Shown one piece after another: positions 8,231 through 17,446 of a stretch of 64,000 nucleotides of DNA; the stretch's first letter is position 1; every line of letters begins with the position of its first letter. The stretch covers positions 21,290 through 85,289 of the forward strand of contig CAYOWK010000012.1 in the NCBI GenBank assembly GCA_964407665.1, read 5' to 3'. The notes under the pieces were generated by a model. The model did not search any database. It was not told the DNA's origin and saw only the letters and a list, made by a program, of their open reading frames with translations. A program made the translations under genes and the position numbers. The DNA is from CAYOWK01 sp964407665 (lineage in GTDB: Bacteria; Pseudomonadota; Alphaproteobacteria; Caulobacterales; Hyphomonadaceae).

Positions 8231-11200
8231 GTGAGCAGATCTATCTTCAAGTCATCATTGTTGGCCGGCGCCGCCATGTGGATCGGCGTCAACGCCATAT
8301 CCGCCCAGGAGGCCGCGGCACAGACCGTCGAGACCACCTCGGGGCCGCAGGCGGCGACGCCGTCGCCATCGACCGAGCGGATCGTTGTCGTCGGATCGCA
8401 GATCGCCGGCGCTGAAGTCACGGGCGCACTGCCTGTCACGGTCGTAGGCATCGAAGACATTGAGGCGACCGCAGCTGTTTCGGCGGAGGAGCTCTTCCGC
8501 ACCATCCCGCAGGCGGGCGACATCACCTTCAACGGGACCTACCTAGGCGGCGGGAACTCTAACGCGGCGCGCGGCGACATCTCCACCGTCAGCCTTCGCG
8601 GACTGGCGCAGGGCAACACGCTGGCGCTGATCAACGGCCGCCGCTCGGTGCTCCACCCCACGTCGCAGACCGACAACCAGACGCCGGTGTTCGGCTATAA
8701 CGTCAACGCTGTGCCGGTTCAGGGGCTTGCGCGGGTCGAGATCCTGAAAGACGGCGCTGCGGCTCTTTATGGCTCTGACGCTGTCGCGGGCGTGGTCAAC
8801 AACGTCCTGCGCGATGACTTCGAGGGCTTCAACGTCGACCTCCAGTACGGTCTGTCAGAAGGCACAAGCCTGGAGGAAATCTCGGGCAGCGCACTCTTCG
8901 GCGCGGATTTTGACGACGGCCGGGGGAACATCTCTCTCTTCCTCGGCGGCACCAGCCGCACTGCGCTCCTCACATCCGATCAGGATTACACGGATCACGC
9001 AGATCGCCGCAACTTTGTAGCAGGAACGCCCTGGGGCTCCCCGGCGGTCGTCTTCGATGCGCGTGGTGTCGGCGGTCCCTGGGGTGTCTTCACGCCGGTT
9101 GCCGGAACGGCTCCGGCCGGCGGTATCCGCAGCAATGGCGTTCTCTTTACGGACGCCGCAGGCGCGTTCCACTCGCAGCCTCCCGGCTTCCGGGCGGCCA
9201 CGACGGGTACGGCTTCGACCTGCCCCTTGGCCGTGACGGGCGGCATCTGCTACGGGCCGGGGGCTCTTACGGCGGCCGGCTACCGCGAGATGCGCTACGA
9301 TTCGCCGTCGACCTTCAAGGACCTGACGACGCAGCCATCCGTCGATCGATTCAACGCGTTCAGCTTCATCAACTATGACCTCACCGACGACACCACGCTC
9401 TACGGCGAGTACGGCTTCTACAAGGCTCAGACCGAAGCAGTCATTGGCGCTGGCGGCTCGCTTGGTTCGGCCCCGATCACCATCGCTGCCAACGCCTACT
9501 GGAACCCGGTAGGCAGCGGGCCTAACCGTCTGCCCGGCCTGAACTCGTCGGCCGCAGGCGTCCCGCTCGTCATCACAACCTACACCACCGTAGACAGCGG
9601 GACCCGCGACGTTGTCGTGGACAACGAGCAGATCCGCCTGCTCGTCGGCGCCAAGGGCGAGAAGTTCGGCTGGAACTGGGACACTGCTGCGCTGTACAGC
9701 GAGGCCAGCGTCCGCGACGAAGCCGACGGATACTCGTCCACCCTGTTCCAGAGGGCGCTGAACCGGACCAACAACACGGCTTACAATCCCTTCAGCGGCG
9801 GCAGCCCGACCACGCCGTCGGTCGGCGATCCGACTGGAAACCTCCAGGACACGATCGACTCGTTCCGTATCAAGCAGGTCCGCGAGAACAAGACGGCGCT
9901 GTCGTTGTTCGACTTCAAGGTCTCCAAGCCGGATCTCTTCAGCTACTGGGCAGGCGATATTGGCATGGCGGGCGGCGTCGAGTGGCGCCGTGAGACCTAC
10001 CTCGATGACCGCGACGCCCGGCAGGATACGTCCACGCCGTTCTTCGACCAGATCACCGGCGCGCTGGTCTCCGATTCCGATCTGATGGGTCACAGCCCCT
10101 CTCCGGACGTGAAGGGGAGCCGCAACACAACTTCTGCCTATATCGAGTTCGCCGTGCCGCTGGTGAACCCGGATTGGGGCATTCCCGCTGTCGAAAGCGT
10201 CGATCTCCAGATCGCGGGCCGCTACGAAGACTACAACGACGTCGGCTCCGTCGCGAAGCCGAAGGTTGCAGGCGCCTGGGATACAGGCTACGGCCTGAAG
10301 CTGCGGGCGTCCTGGTCCGAGGGCTTCAAGGCCCCCAACCTCGAGGTGGTGAATACGCCGCTTCTGGAACGCGTGAACGGCTATCCGGATTACATCCAGT
10401 GCGAGGCCGCTTTCCAGGCGCCGGCCGGCGGAACGTCCATTCCGTACGCCTCCTGCCCGACCCGCAGCGTGACAGTGGCCAGCCTCCGCTCCGGCAACGC
10501 CGATCTCAAGCCGGAAGAGTCGACCAGCTTCTCCTACGGCGCTGTGTTCGAGCCGGACTTCCTGCCGGACTTCCTGGGCTCGCTCACGGCTACGGTCGAC
10601 GTCTGGAACATCCAGCAGGAGAACGTCATCGGCCTCCTGACCGACGACGTCGCCCTGAACTATGACTTCTATCTCCGCTACGTTGAGGGGACCAGCAACC
10701 CGAACGTGATCCGCCGCGCGCCCACGCCCCAGCAGGTTCTGGACTTTGCCGGCGACCGCGATCGCAACGGCAATCCGCTCCAGCCCGTCGGCGATGTGGT
10801 CAACGTGATCGCGAAGTTCACAAACCTCGCGCCGCTTGAGGTCGGGGGCATCGACTACGGTCTGTTCTACAATGTGGACGTGGGCCCCGGCGCCCTGAAC
10901 ATCAGCCTCAACGCCTCCAACCTGACCGAGTACTACCAGAGCCCCACGCCCGAGGCGGAGCTTCTGGTTGCGGCGCGCGCGGCCGGGACGATCAATACGG
11001 CTGTGGTCACCACTGGCGGCGGCAGCCTGATCGAACAGGGGGGCCGGCCGAAGTGGAAGGGCTCGCTGAACCTGTCCTACGAAGTCGGAAACTGGGAGAT
11101 CGGAACCTTTACCCAGTACACCGGGCTCGTGTATCAGCCGACCGTTCTCAGCACGAACAACGTACCGTGGAAGGTCAGCGACACCTACGTGTCGAACGCC

Positions 11201-11377
11201 TTCATCCGCTACAGCTTCGACAGTGGACTGATGAACGACGGCAGCATCCTCGTCGGGGTTCGCAATGCTTTCAACGACGATCCGCCGTTTGCTTCGGGCG
11301 ATACGGGCGGCTGGCTCTCCTCGCTCTACCAGCCCTATCCGCGCTACTGGTATGTCAACGTGAAGAAGTCCTTCTAG
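8231..11377 (+). CDS. TonB-dependent outer-membrane receptor
   Basis: A 1048-residue TonB-dependent receptor that would import a scarce nutrient (siderophore, peptide or glycan; not determinable). From GTG 8231 it opens with a signal peptide (KSSLLAGAAMWIGVNAISAQEAAAQ). A TonB-box-like segment follows (ERIVVVGSQI), then a plug domain with VSAEELFRTIPQAGDITFNG, VSLRGLAQGNTLALINGRR and VEILKDGAAALYGSDAVAGVVN. The rest is a long barrel with LRASWSEGFKAPNLEV, LKPEESTSFSYG and the C-terminal strand ending in aromatic F (WYVNVKKSF). An ATG at 8093 would add 46 non-signal-like residues, so I chose the GTG. There is no SusD partner; the next gene encodes an amidohydrolase lipoprotein. Confidence 0.93.
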   Translation: MSRSIFKSSLLAGAAMWIGVNAISAQEAAAQTVETTSGPQAATPSPSTERIVVVGSQIAGAEVTGALPVTVVGIEDIEATAAVSAEELFRTIPQAGDITFNGTYLGGGNSNAARGDISTVSLRGLAQGNTLALINGRRSVLHPTSQTDNQTPVFGYNVNAVPVQGLARVEILKDGAAALYGSDAVAGVVNNVLRDDFEGFNVDLQYGLSEGTSLEEISGSALFGADFDDGRGNISLFLGGTSRTALLTSDQDYTDHADRRNFVAGTPWGSPAVVFDARGVGGPWGVFTPVAGTAPAGGIRSNGVLFTDAAGAFHSQPPGFRAATTGTASTCPLAVTGGICYGPGALTAAGYREMRYDSPSTFKDLTTQPSVDRFNAFSFINYDLTDDTTLYGEYGFYKAQTEAVIGAGGSLGSAPITIAANAYWNPVGSGPNRLPGLNSSAAGVPLVITTYTTVDSGTRDVVVDNEQIRLLVGAKGEKFGWNWDTAALYSEASVRDEADGYSSTLFQRALNRTNNTAYNPFSGGSPTTPSVGDPTGNLQDTIDSFRIKQVRENKTALSLFDFKVSKPDLFSYWAGDIGMAGGVEWRRETYLDDRDARQDTSTPFFDQITGALVSDSDLMGHSPSPDVKGSRNTTSAYIEFAVPLVNPDWGIPAVESVDLQIAGRYEDYNDVGSVAKPKVAGAWDTGYGLKLRASWSEGFKAPNLEVVNTPLLERVNGYPDYIQCEAAFQAPAGGTSIPYASCPTRSVTVASLRSGNADLKPEESTSFSYGAVFEPDFLPDFLGSLTATVDVWNIQQENVIGLLTDDVALNYDFYLRYVEGTSNPNVIRRAPTPQQVLDFAGDRDRNGNPLQPVGDVVNVIAKFTNLAPLEVGGIDYGLFYNVDVGPGALNISLNASNLTEYYQSPTPEAELLVAARAAGTINTAVVTTGGGSLIEQGGRPKWKGSLNLSYEVGNWEIGTFTQYTGLVYQPTVLSTNNVPWKVSDTYVSNAFIRYSFDSGLMNDGSILVGVRNAFNDDPPFASGDTGGWLSSLYQPYPRYWYVNVKKSF

Positions 11378-11391
11378 CCTGAACTGACCAG

Positions 11392-11418
11392 CAGGGGCGG
11401 TCCGCAAGGCCGCCCCTG
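11392..11418 (+). terminator. Hairpin after the TonB receptor
   Basis: Perfect 9-base-pair stem CAGGGGCGG / CCGCCCCTG with a 9-base loop, starting 14 bases after the receptor stop codon. No T run follows, so it may act as a partial terminator or mRNA-stabilising hairpin between the receptor and the amidohydrolase gene. Confidence 0.55.
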
Positions 11419-11482
11419 TCCATTCTGTCCAGTCGGCGACGCGCGGGCGAAGGTCCGCGCGCTGCCGCATCGGAGCTTTGAA

Positions 11483-14410
11483 ATGCCGACACTGCGCGCC
11501 CTCCGCCGTTCCACCGCCATCGCCGCCCTTTTGTTCGCCACGGCCTGCGCCACGCCGCCACCGTCTCCGGCAAGCGATCCGGCTGCTGTCGCTGCGGCGG
11601 AGATGGTGACGGTCACGATGACCCAGGGGACCAACATGTCGGCGGCCGTGTCGCCAGATGGTTCGCTGATCGTCTTCTCGATTCAGGGCACGCTCTGGTC
11701 TCTTCCCGCGGCCGGCGGCAAGGCGACGGCGCTGACCCAGCCCGAGATGGATGCGCAGGAGCCGGTCTTCTCGCCAGACGGCAAGCTCGTGGCGTTCTAT
11801 GCCTTCGCCAAGGACGCCTGGTCGGTCTGGACGATGTCGCCGGACGGCAAGAACCTCGTCCAGCGCAGCGAGACCGGAATCGGCGACGCACGCTATCCGT
11901 CCTTCTCGCCGGACGGGCAGACGCTGTACTATTCCTCGGACACCCAGGGAGGGTACTCTGCTGTCAGTCTCGGCCTGACCACGGGCGTACGGGCGATCCA
12001 TGTGGCGTCCGCCGATGTCGGGTACAAGCCGCCGACCGAGCCGTATTTCCAGAAGAACGGCAACGTCGTCTCTCCGGTCGTGTCGCCGGACGGGAAGTCT
12101 CTGGCCTACGTGGTCGATGGCGTGTCTGACACGCTGTACGTGCGGCCGCTGTCTGGCGGCGCGCCCAAGGCGGTCTACACGTCTGAGACCGTCGGCGCTC
12201 CCGCGTGGAGCCTCGATGGATCGAGCCTCTACGCGGTCGGGATCGGTTCGGGCGCCAGCCAGCTGGTCAGCGTGTCCGCTGCGGGCGGCGATCCCACGGT
12301 CGTTGTTGCAGGAAGCGACGTCTTCCCGTTCCGGCCGAACGTCTCGGCTAAAGGCGTCACCGTGACTGCCGACGGCCTGATCAAGACCTATGCAGCGGCG
12401 GGCGCCGAGGCAAAGGTCACGCCGTTCGAAGCGACCGTCACCTTCCCGAAGTATCCTTACAAGCGGCGCAGCTACGACTACACCGACGCCACGCCCCGCC
12501 GCGCGCTCGGCGTGTTCGATCCGGCCCTGTCGCCGGATGGATCGAAGGCCGTGTTCACCGCGCTTGGCGATCTGTGGCTGTCGGATGTGAAGTCGGGCGC
12601 CCTCGTCAACCTGACCAATGACGCGGCGGTCGATCTGTCTCCGGCCTGGTCGCCGGACGGCAAGGCGATCGCCTTCGTCTCCGACCGTGAGGGCAATGGC
12701 GACATCTGGACGGTGACGCCCGACGGCAAGATCTTCACGAAGCTGACTAGTCTCCCGAAACCCGCCAGCGCGCCAACATGGTCGCCGGACGGCAAGAAGA
12801 TCGCGTTCCTGCAGGACACGCCGAGCCGCGCCTCGATCTTCCTTGCGGGCACGGTCGAAGTGTTCGATGTCGCCTCCAAGTCGCAGGTCCGCGTCATGGA
12901 CGAGATCTTCGGGCCCTCGCAGCCCGCCTGGTCGCCGGATGGATCGACGGTCGCGATCGTGGCGCGCAAGCCGCTGACCAGCCGCTTCCGGGAAGGGCAC
13001 AATGCGCTCCTGCTCGCCCCGTCGAGCGGCAAGGGCGATCCGAAATGGGTCTCGCCGGTTGAGGGCGTCTCGCTTGGCCGCCGCCAGTGGAACCGTCCGG
13101 CCTGGAGCTCGAAAGGCGACATGGTCTACCGTCTCGACGGCGAGTTGTGGCTGAAGTCGCTCGACGGCAAGGGCGTAGTCACCGGTGAGCCGCTGATGAT
13201 CGCAGAGCAGGGGGAGAACCCCAACTGGTCGGCTGACGGCACGAAACTCATCTATGTCGATGGCGACAAGCTGAACGTGTGGGACAAGGCCACGAAGATC
13301 ACGACCGAGGTGAAGGCGCCAAGCTGGAGCCCCGCGATCCCGGACACGTCCTACACCATCCGCGTCGGACGCCTCTTCGATGGCAACGGCGACGCCTACC
13401 AGTCGAACGTCGACGTGGTCGTCGAGAAGAACGTCATCAAGAGCATCAAGCCTGCCGGTTCTGCGCCGGTTGTCGGCACGCTGGTGGACGCCTCCGCCAA
13501 GGCGATGTTCCCGGGTTTCATCGAAGGGCACACGCACCAGTCGACCAACCTGGGCCGCGCGCTGGGCGAACGCTGGCTCTCCTACGGCATTACCGCTGTC
13601 CGCGAGACGGGCGCCGATCCTTACGAGATCGTCGAGCGCCGCGAGGCCGAGGCGGCCGGCAAGCGCAAGGGGCCGCGCGTGTTTGCGGCGGGTCCGCTGA
13701 ACGAGGGCGGACGCGTTTCCTATGGCATCTCCGAGACCGTCGGAACTGACGAGCTGGCGGTGGAAGCCGCCGAGCGCGCCGAGGATCTGAAGCTCGACAT
13801 GATGAAGAGCTATGTGCGCGAGGACTACACCACCCAGAAGACGCTGATCGCCGAGGCCCACAAGTTCGGCATGGCGATCTCCGGCCACGAACTCTACCCG
13901 GCGCTCGCCAACGGCGCCGACCAGATGGAGCATGTCGGCGGCACAAGCCGTCGCGGTTATTCCACCAAGGTCTCGCGCCTCAACAAGACCTATCAGGACG
14001 TCGTCCAGCTGATCTCGAAGTCGGGCATGATCATCACGCCGACGCTGGCGCTGCAGACCGGCAATGGCACACGGGTCGATCCGGCGCTGCTGACCACCGT
14101 CAAGTCGATCTATGATCTGGGCGGCCGGATCATGGCCGGTGTGGATTCGCCCTTCATCACGTTCGGAGATTCGCTGCATACCGAGATGCGTCTTTATGTT
14201 CAGGCCGGCATCCCCAATGCGAAGGCCCTGCAGATGGCGACATCCGGCAACGCCAATCTTCTCAACGCGGGCGACCAGATCGGCTCCGTCGCGCCCGGCA
14301 AGATCGCGGACCTCGTCCTGATCGACGGCGATCCGCTGACGACGATCACCGACACCACGAAGGTGACCTGGGTGATGAAGAACGGCGAAGTGGTCTGGGA
14401 GAAGAAGTAG
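11483..14410 (+). CDS. TolB-like beta-propeller / amidohydrolase fusion lipoprotein
   Basis: A 975-residue exported hydrolase. The start (ATG 11483, GGAG seven bases upstream) gives a lipoprotein signal peptide with lipobox LFATAC. Residues ~50-600 carry repeated WSPDG / FSPDG blades of a TolB/WD40-like PD40 propeller. Residues ~640-975 form a metal-dependent amidohydrolase. Metal ligands are visible: HTH at residues 683-685, the lysine in MMKSYVR, His in ISGHELYP, His in MEHVGG and Asp in AGVDSPF. The C-terminus has the usual composite-barrel return PGKIADLVLIDGDPL. Such fusions are usually prolidase- or imidazolonepropionase-like; the substrate is unknown. The receptor just upstream may feed it. 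Confidence 0.9.
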   Translation: MPTLRALRRSTAIAALLFATACATPPPSPASDPAAVAAAEMVTVTMTQGTNMSAAVSPDGSLIVFSIQGTLWSLPAAGGKATALTQPEMDAQEPVFSPDGKLVAFYAFAKDAWSVWTMSPDGKNLVQRSETGIGDARYPSFSPDGQTLYYSSDTQGGYSAVSLGLTTGVRAIHVASADVGYKPPTEPYFQKNGNVVSPVVSPDGKSLAYVVDGVSDTLYVRPLSGGAPKAVYTSETVGAPAWSLDGSSLYAVGIGSGASQLVSVSAAGGDPTVVVAGSDVFPFRPNVSAKGVTVTADGLIKTYAAAGAEAKVTPFEATVTFPKYPYKRRSYDYTDATPRRALGVFDPALSPDGSKAVFTALGDLWLSDVKSGALVNLTNDAAVDLSPAWSPDGKAIAFVSDREGNGDIWTVTPDGKIFTKLTSLPKPASAPTWSPDGKKIAFLQDTPSRASIFLAGTVEVFDVASKSQVRVMDEIFGPSQPAWSPDGSTVAIVARKPLTSRFREGHNALLLAPSSGKGDPKWVSPVEGVSLGRRQWNRPAWSSKGDMVYRLDGELWLKSLDGKGVVTGEPLMIAEQGENPNWSADGTKLIYVDGDKLNVWDKATKITTEVKAPSWSPAIPDTSYTIRVGRLFDGNGDAYQSNVDVVVEKNVIKSIKPAGSAPVVGTLVDASAKAMFPGFIEGHTHQSTNLGRALGERWLSYGITAVRETGADPYEIVERREAEAAGKRKGPRVFAAGPLNEGGRVSYGISETVGTDELAVEAAERAEDLKLDMMKSYVREDYTTQKTLIAEAHKFGMAISGHELYPALANGADQMEHVGGTSRRGYSTKVSRLNKTYQDVVQLISKSGMIITPTLALQTGNGTRVDPALLTTVKSIYDLGGRIMAGVDSPFITFGDSLHTEMRLYVQAGIPNAKALQMATSGNANLLNAGDQIGSVAPGKIADLVLIDGDPLTTITDTTKVTWVMKNGEVVWEKK

Positions 14411-14422
14411 ACGCGGTTCTCC

Positions 14423-14920
14423 GGCCGGACCGGCCCCATGCCGTCCGTGATGCTGTCGTTCTGCCTCCCGAAGACAGGAGGACGGGGCGCGCGGAACGCG
14501 CCTTGTTGAGTACATTGCCAGCATTGCTGCTGGCCGGTTGCGTGTTCCCACGCGCCCCGTGTCGGACGTTTGTCCCGGCGGTTGGTGCGCACTTTTTAGT
14601 CCTCATCCCCGTCCCGGTTTCACGCGCATGGGCGCCGACGCCCATGGTCACCCCCGGTTTAGATCAATTCCGGGGACAGGTGTTTCAGACCGCCGCTTGG
14701 GGCTGCTTCCTCGGGCCCCTCCTTCGAGACGCGCCCTTTCGGGCGCTCCTCAGGATGAGCCGCGCGGAAGCAGCCGGAGCGATGGTCGCCGCGCCGTCCG
14801 AGCGTCTGGCATTCGATGTTTCGGTGGCCACCGAACCCTCCCGCGCCAGACGCGGGGGGGAGAATGCGGGATGCCGATACCCGGTCGGATTGGAAGCGCT
14901 GGAGCCAGCATATTCCGGCC
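14423..14920 (+). repeat. Structured intergenic element, copy A (diverged)
   Basis: This element begins 12 bases after the amidohydrolase stop. It shares with copies B and C the order: CCGTCCGTGATGCTGT; hairpin CCTCC/GGAGG (14465-14482); a large stem formed by ACGGGGCGCG (from 14482) and CGCGCCCCGT (to 14560); and the inner hairpin GCCAGCA-TTGC-TGCTGGC (14517-14534). Beyond about 14562 similarity to the other copies drops. It returns as CCCCCGGTTTAGATC near 14655, the reverse of GGGAGGGTTCGGT near 14835, and CCCGGTCGGATTGG at about 14880, all matching copy B in order. The middle also holds a separate palindromic repeat (14719-14763). No coding potential is supported in 14411-15002. Confidence 0.75.
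14719..14763 (-). repeat. REP-type palindrome unit
   Basis: CTCCTTCGAGACGCG...CGCTCCTCAGGATGAG matches, in the same orientation, the right arm of the pair at 50073-50200. This is the intergenic palindrome type (TCATCCTGAGGAGC...GTCTCGAAGGA) common in alphaproteobacterial genomes. Here a single unit with its own internal hairpin (GCGCCC-TTTC-GGGCGC) sits inside intergenic element copy A. Confidence 0.7.
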
Positions 14921-15002
14921 GGCATTCCGGATGGTGCGTCCGCGCGAAGCTTCGGATAGTTCTGGGCTTTCGCCCAAGACCCGTCCCGTCCTATCACTGC
15001 AC

Positions 15003-15407
15003 ATGCCCCGGTATCTGACAGCTGCTGTCGCCTACTTCACGACCGTTTTTGCCGTAGGCTTCGCGCTTGGAGCCCTGCGCGTTCTCGTGACGGAGCCAGC
15101 CATGGGCCGGACGCTGGCCACGCTGGCGGAGCTGCCTGTGATCCTCGGCGTGTCATGGATCTTCTGTGCCTGGGTGGTTGGGCGCTTTGGCGTCGCCCCG
15201 GTGACGCGCGACCGGCTGGCGATGGGGGCCATTGCCTTCGCGATCCTGATGTTCGCCGAAACGCTGCTGGGCCTTGGATCGGGCCGCAGCCTCGATGCGC
15301 AGATGCTCGACTATCGCGAGCCCGGCCCGGCGATGGGCCTGATCGCGCAGATCGCCTTCGCATTTATCCCGTGGGCTCAGATGCGCCTGAGCGCCCCGCC
15401 TCAATAA
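15003..15407 (+). CDS. Small four-helix membrane protein, function unknown
   Basis: A 134-residue integral membrane protein from ATG 15003. Four hydrophobic segments are visible: YLTAAVAYFTTVFAVGFALG, LPVILGVSWIFCAWVVG, LAMGAIAFAILMFAETLLGL and AMGLIAQIAFAFIPW. Each is separated by short charged loops. I do not recognise a named family. A longer open frame upstream runs through the intergenic repeat and is not credible as coding. Its last 7 bases overlap the 3' end of the convergent gamma-glutamyltransferase gene. Confidence 0.65.
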   Translation: MPRYLTAAVAYFTTVFAVGFALGALRVLVTEPAMGRTLATLAELPVILGVSWIFCAWVVGRFGVAPVTRDRLAMGAIAFAILMFAETLLGLGSGRSLDAQMLDYREPGPAMGLIAQIAFAFIPWAQMRLSAPPQ

Positions 15408-17149
15408 GCCAGGGCGAGGCCGTCCTTGCGCATTTCGCTGGCGGCGCCGTAGGCCTCAGGGCCCTTCATGACGTTCTGATAGCCGCCATAGCCCGAGTCG
15501 TAGGACTTCATCGGAGAGACGGTCCAGCCCATCTCCGCCAGCTTGGTCCGGGTCGCCAGCGGTGCGCCGGATTCCAGCGAGAGGACGCCCAGCGCGCCCA
15601 GGTCGCCACGGTCATGGCGCCAGCGCGGGCAGTCGCCCGCCGCCTGCACGTCGAGGTCGAAGTCGACCATGTTGGCGATGATCTGGGCCTGGCCCTGCGG
15701 CTGCATCGATCCGCCCATGACGCCGAACGAGAGCCATGGGGCGCCGTCCTTGAGCGCGAAGCCGGGGATGATGGTGTGGAAGGGGCGCTTCCTGGGGGCG
15801 TAGTTGTTGGGCGAGGCCTTATCGAGCACGAAGTTCGAGCCGCGGTTGTGGAAGATGAAGCCCAGCCCGTCCGGCATCAGTCCGGAGCCCATGCCCGCGA
15901 AGTTGGACTGGATGAGGCTCACCATCATGCCGCTGCTGTCGGACGTCGTGAGGTAGGTGGTGTCGCCCTTGACCGGCGCATCGCCCGGGAAGGCGCGCGT
16001 CATCGGCTTGTCCGGCCGGATCAGTTTCGCGCGCTCGGCGCAGTAGGCGTCGGAGAGGAGATGGGCGACCGGTATGTCGGCGAAGGCCGGGTCGGCGTAG
16101 TAGCGGGCGCCATCCTCGAAGGCGAGGCGCTTGGCCTCGGCCATGTGGTGGACGGCCTGAGCCGACATGAGACCCATGCCTCGCAGATCGAAGTTCTTGA
16201 CGATGTTGAGCAGTTGCAGGGTCGTCGGGCCCTGGCTGTTCGGCGGCATGCCATAGACGCTGACGCCGGCGCGGTAGTTGATCGATAGCGGATCGACCCA
16301 TTCGGCGCGGTGGGCGGCAAGATCCTTCTTCGTCATCCAGCCACCGATACGCTTGAAATAGGCCTCCATGCGGTCGGCGATTTCACCTTCGTAGAAAGCG
16401 TCGCGGCCGCCTTCGGCCACCTTCTTGAGCGTGCTGGAGAGGTCCGCGTTGCGGAAGATCTCGCCTTCCTTCGGCGTGCGCCCGCGCGTGAGGTAGAGCT
16501 TCGAGATGTTCTCGGTCTCCTCGACGCCGGAGGTTGGCGAGAGGAAGCGGTTCATGCCGCGCTCCATCAGCATCGAGATGGCTTGCGGTACGGGCGTGCC
16601 GCGCTCGGCCAGCATCGCGGCCGGCATGATGACGTCTTTCCACGGCAGCTTCCCGTAGCGCTGGTGAAGCGTCCACCAGGCGTCAACGCAGCCCGGCACC
16701 GTGACGGAGGCGAGGCCGAGGCCCGGCACTTCGCCGTCCTTCGCGCGCGCCTGCATGATCTTCTGCGTCAGCTTTTCGGGCGAACGCCCGGAACCGTTGA
16801 GGCCCATCACCTTGCCGGCCTTGGGGTCCCACAGGAGGCAAAAGGCGTCGCCGCCGATGCCGTTGGCGGTGGGTTCGAGGAAGCCCAGCGCAGCGTTGGC
16901 GGCGATGGCGGCGTCGACGGCCGAGCCGCCGGCCTTGAGGATCTCGATGGCCAGCAGCGTCGCCATGGGATGGCCGGTCGCCGCGGCGCCGTTCGCCCCC
17001 CAGACGGTGGACCGGCCCGCGAACGAGGCGCCGACCTGCCGGTCGCCGGAATGCATGTCCGGGCGCTCGACGTTCTGGCCCCAGGCGCGGGATATCGCGG
17101 CCGCAGAGACCGCAAAGGGCAGGGTGGCGAGGAAGGTGCGTCTGCGCAT
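15401..17149 (-). CDS. ggt: Gamma-glutamyltransferase family protein (Tat-type signal)
   Basis: Ntn-hydrolase that transfers or hydrolyses gamma-glutamyl groups (glutathione and related compounds) in the periplasm; some relatives act as cephalosporin acylases. The 582-residue product begins MRRRTFLATLPFAVSAAAIS, a twin-arginine-like signal peptide. Family motifs include ATGHPMAT, GGSAVDAAIAANAALGF and NGIGGDAFCLLW. The autocleavage site is KGDTTYLTTSD, with catalytic Thr397; the usual TTH is TTY here. Later come GSGLMPDGLGFIFHNRG and FGVMGGSMQPQGQAQI. Length is normal. The cleavage motif being TTY rather than TTH is also seen in GGT-like subfamilies, so substrate assignment is open. The gene stands alone and is divergent from the PepSY gene. 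Confidence 0.9.
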   Translation of the reverse strand: MRRRTFLATLPFAVSAAAISRAWGQNVERPDMHSGDRQVGASFAGRSTVWGANGAAATGHPMATLLAIEILKAGGSAVDAAIAANAALGFLEPTANGIGGDAFCLLWDPKAGKVMGLNGSGRSPEKLTQKIMQARAKDGEVPGLGLASVTVPGCVDAWWTLHQRYGKLPWKDVIMPAAMLAERGTPVPQAISMLMERGMNRFLSPTSGVEETENISKLYLTRGRTPKEGEIFRNADLSSTLKKVAEGGRDAFYEGEIADRMEAYFKRIGGWMTKKDLAAHRAEWVDPLSINYRAGVSVYGMPPNSQGPTTLQLLNIVKNFDLRGMGLMSAQAVHHMAEAKRLAFEDGARYYADPAFADIPVAHLLSDAYCAERAKLIRPDKPMTRAFPGDAPVKGDTTYLTTSDSSGMMVSLIQSNFAGMGSGLMPDGLGFIFHNRGSNFVLDKASPNNYAPRKRPFHTIIPGFALKDGAPWLSFGVMGGSMQPQGQAQIIANMVDFDLDVQAAGDCPRWRHDRGDLGALGVLSLESGAPLATRTKLAEMGWTVSPMKSYDSGYGGYQNVMKGPEAYGAASEMRKDGLALAY

Positions 17150-17354
17150 GGGAGGCTCCGTCGGTTGGCAAAGCCAGAGTTACGGGCTGCGCCCACCCGA
17201 AGCCAGAACGCGAGCCATCTGAACGCTCAGGGGCGCGTGGGCGACCCCTTTTCAGGCGTACGAACGCAGCGGCGCCCGAACTCGAACCTTTGCGGCGTGG
17301 CGCCAACGGCAATTCGGGCGGGCCCGATGTGCGACCAATCGTACGAAGAGTAGT

Positions 17355-17377
17355 TTGCGAATGCGAATGCGTTGCAA
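17355..17377. promoter_or_regulatory. Possible Fur-type operator
   Basis: An AT-richer stretch holds tandem hexamers GCGAAT-GCGAAT-GCGTTG between TTGC and GCAA ends, about 70-90 bases before the PepSY/DUF2271/ApbE operon. Fur operators are arrays of related hexamers, and alphaproteobacterial versions often read TGCGAAT. The match is by eye, and the neighbouring redox/iron-type genes make it plausible. It could equally serve the divergent ggt gene. Confidence 0.35.
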
Positions 17378-17446
17378 ATTTTTCCGCTTTCCCCTAACGA
17401 TCGATGCGACGGCGGGCGCGGCTCCGGCCGGGCTGCGGGATGAGTG

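Noticed and set aside
8855..14551. A 1898-residue open frame on the minus strand across the receptor and amidohydrolase genes
   Set aside because: It is antisense to two well-supported genes, spans their intergenic hairpin, has low-complexity Arg/Ala/Gly/Asp composition and no domain. Long antisense frames are expected at this GC content.
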